A DNA stretch of 64,000 bases from JAUYQR01 sp050632395 (GTDB lineage Bacteria; Pseudomonadota; Alphaproteobacteria; Rhodobacterales; Rhodobacteraceae): assembly GCF_050632395.1 (NCBI RefSeq), contig NZ_CP192600.1:248001-312000 (forward strand). Direction: 5' to 3'. A program made the position numbers and the translations under genes. Of the stretch, positions 62,117 through 64,000 are shown piece after piece. Positions within the stretch are counted from its first letter, which is position 1, and every line of letters starts with the position of its first letter. The notes under the pieces were generated by a model. The model was not told the DNA's origin and made no database searches. It saw only the letters and a list, made by a program, of their open reading frames with translations.

Positions 62117-63130
62117 TCAGGCACCGGTCGGGGCGTCAGGGTCGATAAGGTTCGCAGCCTTCAGATCCACCCAAAGCTGCGGCGGGATCGCCAACGCCAC
62201 GTTGGCCGCATTGCTGCGAACCTGCTCAGGGCTTACCGCGCCGGGAATGACTGACACGACCGCAGGGTGCAGCAACGGAAACTGCAACGCCGCCGCCGCC
62301 AGCGGCACCCCATGACGCAGGCACACCGCCTCGATCGCCAGCGCCTTGCTTACCATCTCGGGCGTCGCGGGCTGATAGGCATACATCACCCCGGGGGCCG
62401 AAGGTGCTGCAAGCAATCCAGACGCGAACGGCGCCCCCAGCACGACCTTGATCCCCCGCCGCACGCATTCGGCCATCGGCCCGTGCAGGGCGGCTTGATC
62501 GGCAAGCGTGTAAGGCATTGCCACCAGAAAGAAATCCACATCGATCCACGGTGCGATGCGCGCGAAATCTGCCAGCGTGTTCATCCCCATGCCGACCGCC
62601 GAAATCACGCCCGCGGCCTTCAGCCCGTGCAGATAGGCCAGCCCGGAGCCCACCAGCGCCGCCATATGCCCTTCAAACGCCGCGCCCTGATAGTCCTGAT
62701 CCAAGTCATGGATGATCAGCGCATCGACCGAAGGCTGCCCCAGGCGCAATTGGCTTTGCTCGAAAGACCGGGCAAAGCCATCAGCGGAGTAATCGTACCG
62801 CACAGCGAAATTCAGCCCGCCCTTCCACTGCACCCGCGCGTCTTCTCCGCGTCTTGCAGGCTCGTATATACGCCCCACTTTGGTGGAGACAAACACTTGA
62901 TCTCGTGGGAAATTCCACAACGCCGTGCCAAGTCGATGCTCCGAAAGCCCGTGCCCGTACCAAGGCGCGGTGTCAAAGTAGCGCACCCCGGCATCCCACG
63001 CCGCAGCAAAGGTCGCCTGCGCCTCGGCCTCGGAATATTCGGCGAAGATGTTGCCCAACGAAGCGCCGCCCATGCCAAACCGGGGCCAGTCATCCGGCCA
63101 GCGCGGGGCAGCGGGCGCGATCACCGTCAC
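62117..63130 (-). CDS. Aldo/keto reductase, D-threo-aldose/L-fucose dehydrogenase-like
   Basis: 337 residues from GTG at 63130 overlapping the hslU stop by four bases (GTGA). AKR TIM barrel: catalytic Asp/Tyr in YFDTAPWYGHGLSEHRLG and Lys in VFVSTKVGR, cofactor-site VISVIPGAVSPEQV. The DTAPWYGHG wording is typical of the AKR15-like group (pyridoxal 4-dehydrogenase and D-threo-aldose or L-fucose dehydrogenase). True substrate unknown. Placement between hslU and mutS seems odd; this could be a transferred insertion or a conserved local arrangement. Confidence 0.83.
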   Translation of the reverse strand: MTVIAPAAPRWPDDWPRFGMGGASLGNIFAEYSEAEAQATFAAAWDAGVRYFDTAPWYGHGLSEHRLGTALWNFPRDQVFVSTKVGRIYEPARRGEDARVQWKGGLNFAVRYDYSADGFARSFEQSQLRLGQPSVDALIIHDLDQDYQGAAFEGHMAALVGSGLAYLHGLKAAGVISAVGMGMNTLADFARIAPWIDVDFFLVAMPYTLADQAALHGPMAECVRRGIKVVLGAPFASGLLAAPSAPGVMYAYQPATPEMVSKALAIEAVCLRHGVPLAAAALQFPLLHPAVVSVIPGAVSPEQVRSNAANVALAIPPQLWVDLKAANLIDPDAPTGA

Positions 63131-64000
63131 AGCACGTACCGCGACAGGTCAGCCGACCGCGCCAGCGCGCCGACATTCTTTTCAACAAACGCGGAATCGA
63201 CAGTCACAGCTTCCCCCGAACGGTCCGGTGCGGTGAACGACAGCTCCTCGAACACCCGCTCCATCACCGTATAAAGCCTGCGCGCCCCGATGTTTTCAAC
63301 CGATTGATTGACCTCTGCCGCAATCCGCGCGAGCGCTGCAATCCCGTCGGGTGTGAACGTGACCGCAACCTCTTCCGTCGCCATCAGCGCGCGGTATTGC
63401 AGCGTCAGCGCATTGTCGGTTTCCGTCAGGATGCGCACGAAATCCGCCTCGGTCAGTGGCTGCAGCTCCACCCGGATCGGCAGGCGCCCCTGCAGTTCCG
63501 GCAACAAATCCGAAGGCTTGGCAATATGGAACGCGCCCGAGGCGATGAACAGGATATGGTCGGTCTTGACCGGCCCATGCTTGGTCGACACCGTCGTGCC
63601 TTCGATCAGCGGCAGCAGATCCCGCTGCACCCCTTCGCGGCTTACGTCGGCGCCGCGCGCATCGGCACGGGCGCAGATCTTGTCGATCTCGTCAAGAAAC
63701 ACGATGCCGTTTTCCTGCACCGCCTCCAAAGCTGTGGCCTTCACCACCTCGTCATCCAGCAACTTGTCGGCTTCCTGCCCGATCAGCACTTCGTAACTAT
63801 CGGCCACCGACAACCGCTTGCGGGTCGATCTTCCACCAAAGGCCTTGCCGAAAATGTCCTGCAAGCCCTGCATCTGTTCCATGCCTTGCCCGCCCATCAT
63901 CATCGGAAAGGCGGGGGCCGCATCCGTCACGTCGATCTCGATCATCGTGTCGTCCAGCGCGCCAGTCTTCAGCTTGGCCCGGAACATCTCGCGTGTCTGT
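63127..64000 (-). CDS. hslU: HslU ATP-dependent protease ATPase subunit, C-terminal part (truncated by window end)
   Basis: The last 290 residues; the frame stays open past base 64000 (upstream residues read QTRE before MFRAKLK), so the Walker A is outside the window. Present: Walker B region IVFLDEIDKICARAD, the sensor FIASGAFHIAKPSDLLPELQGRLPIRVEL, and the HslV-binding C-terminal tail DLSRYVL. HslUV degrades misfolded proteins in the cytoplasm. The hslV gene would be expected upstream (right of the window). First gene of an operon hslU, aldo/keto reductase, mutS. Confidence 0.94.
   Translation of the reverse strand, partial: QTREMFRAKLKTGALDDTMIEIDVTDAAPAFPMMMGGQGMEQMQGLQDIFGKAFGGRSTRKRLSVADSYEVLIGQEADKLLDDEVVKATALEAVQENGIVFLDEIDKICARADARGADVSREGVQRDLLPLIEGTTVSTKHGPVKTDHILFIASGAFHIAKPSDLLPELQGRLPIRVELQPLTEADFVRILTETDNALTLQYRALMATEEVAVTFTPDGIAALARIAAEVNQSVENIGARRLYTVMERVFEELSFTAPDRSGEAVTVDSAFVEKNVGALARSADLSRYVL

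Overview
The window reads as one contiguous, gene-dense, high-GC piece of an alphaproteobacterial chromosome. Gene content points to the order Rhodobacterales (family Rhodobacteraceae or Roseobacteraceae): hemJ, rho, mnmE, mnmG, rsmG, parA and parB on one side of a putative origin and maf, aroE, coaE, dnaQ and secB on the other, two family-typical small proteins, and many ATGA or GTGA stop/start overlaps. About 57 protein genes are recognised. I saw no rRNA or tRNA gene, insertion sequence, prophage, CRISPR array or broken gene. The only gene-free stretch longer than 300 bases is 46594-46976, which I read as the chromosomal replication origin.

Layout. 1-7 kb: the end of tamB, an exopolysaccharide lipoprotein pair (yjbH, yjbF), a MarR regulator, a Nit1-type amidase with glutaredoxin, ComF and a BioC-like methyltransferase. 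7-10.4 kb: hemH, a tiny secreted protein, and a cell-wall group of two L,D-transpeptidases around a CAP-domain lipoprotein. 10.4-18.2 kb: a tightly coupled leftward operon hslO, CoA-type Nudix, cca, two half ABC exporters and an Fe-S RNA methyltransferase. 18.2-25.8 kb: a second Nudix gene, a receiver/PP2C phosphatase divergent from an Hpt gene, ilvA, argG, an aminotransferase/sulfotransferase pair and msrA. 25.8-38.7 kb: a 13-gene leftward sugar catabolic operon with its own rhamnose-type ABC importer and GntR regulator, divergent from a TIM-barrel isomerase. 38.7-46.6 kb: an alpha/beta hydrolase lipoprotein, bactofilin, smr, mltA, Tim44-like, fxsA, secB, dnaQ, coaE, aroE and maf. 46.6-47.0 kb: oriC. 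47-55.3 kb: hemJ, an aspartic-protease-like secreted protein, rho, mnmE, mnmG, rsmG, parA and parB, with two parS sites. 55.3-64 kb: hemW, rdgB, rph, then hrcA and grpE, then mutS, an aldo/keto reductase and the 3' part of hslU.

How parts work together. The origin, parS and parAB form the replication/segregation centre; maf to dnaQ and hemJ to parB point away from the origin on both sides, as expected for co-orientation with replication. The sugar operon can import a sugar (ABC), epimerise its anomers (RhaM), oxidise it (SDR or Gfo/Idh/MocA), dehydrate the acid (enolase superfamily), oxidise again (SDR) and hydrolyse the diketo acid (FAH family). This matches a non-phosphorylative L-rhamnose/L-fucose-type route, but no lactonase, kinase or aldolase is visible and an acetoacetate-decarboxylase-like protein is present instead. 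Envelope, proteostasis (hslO, hrcA, grpE, hslU, secB) and tRNA-modification functions fill most of the rest. Gene identities come from recognising motifs and family resemblance by eye; no database search was run.
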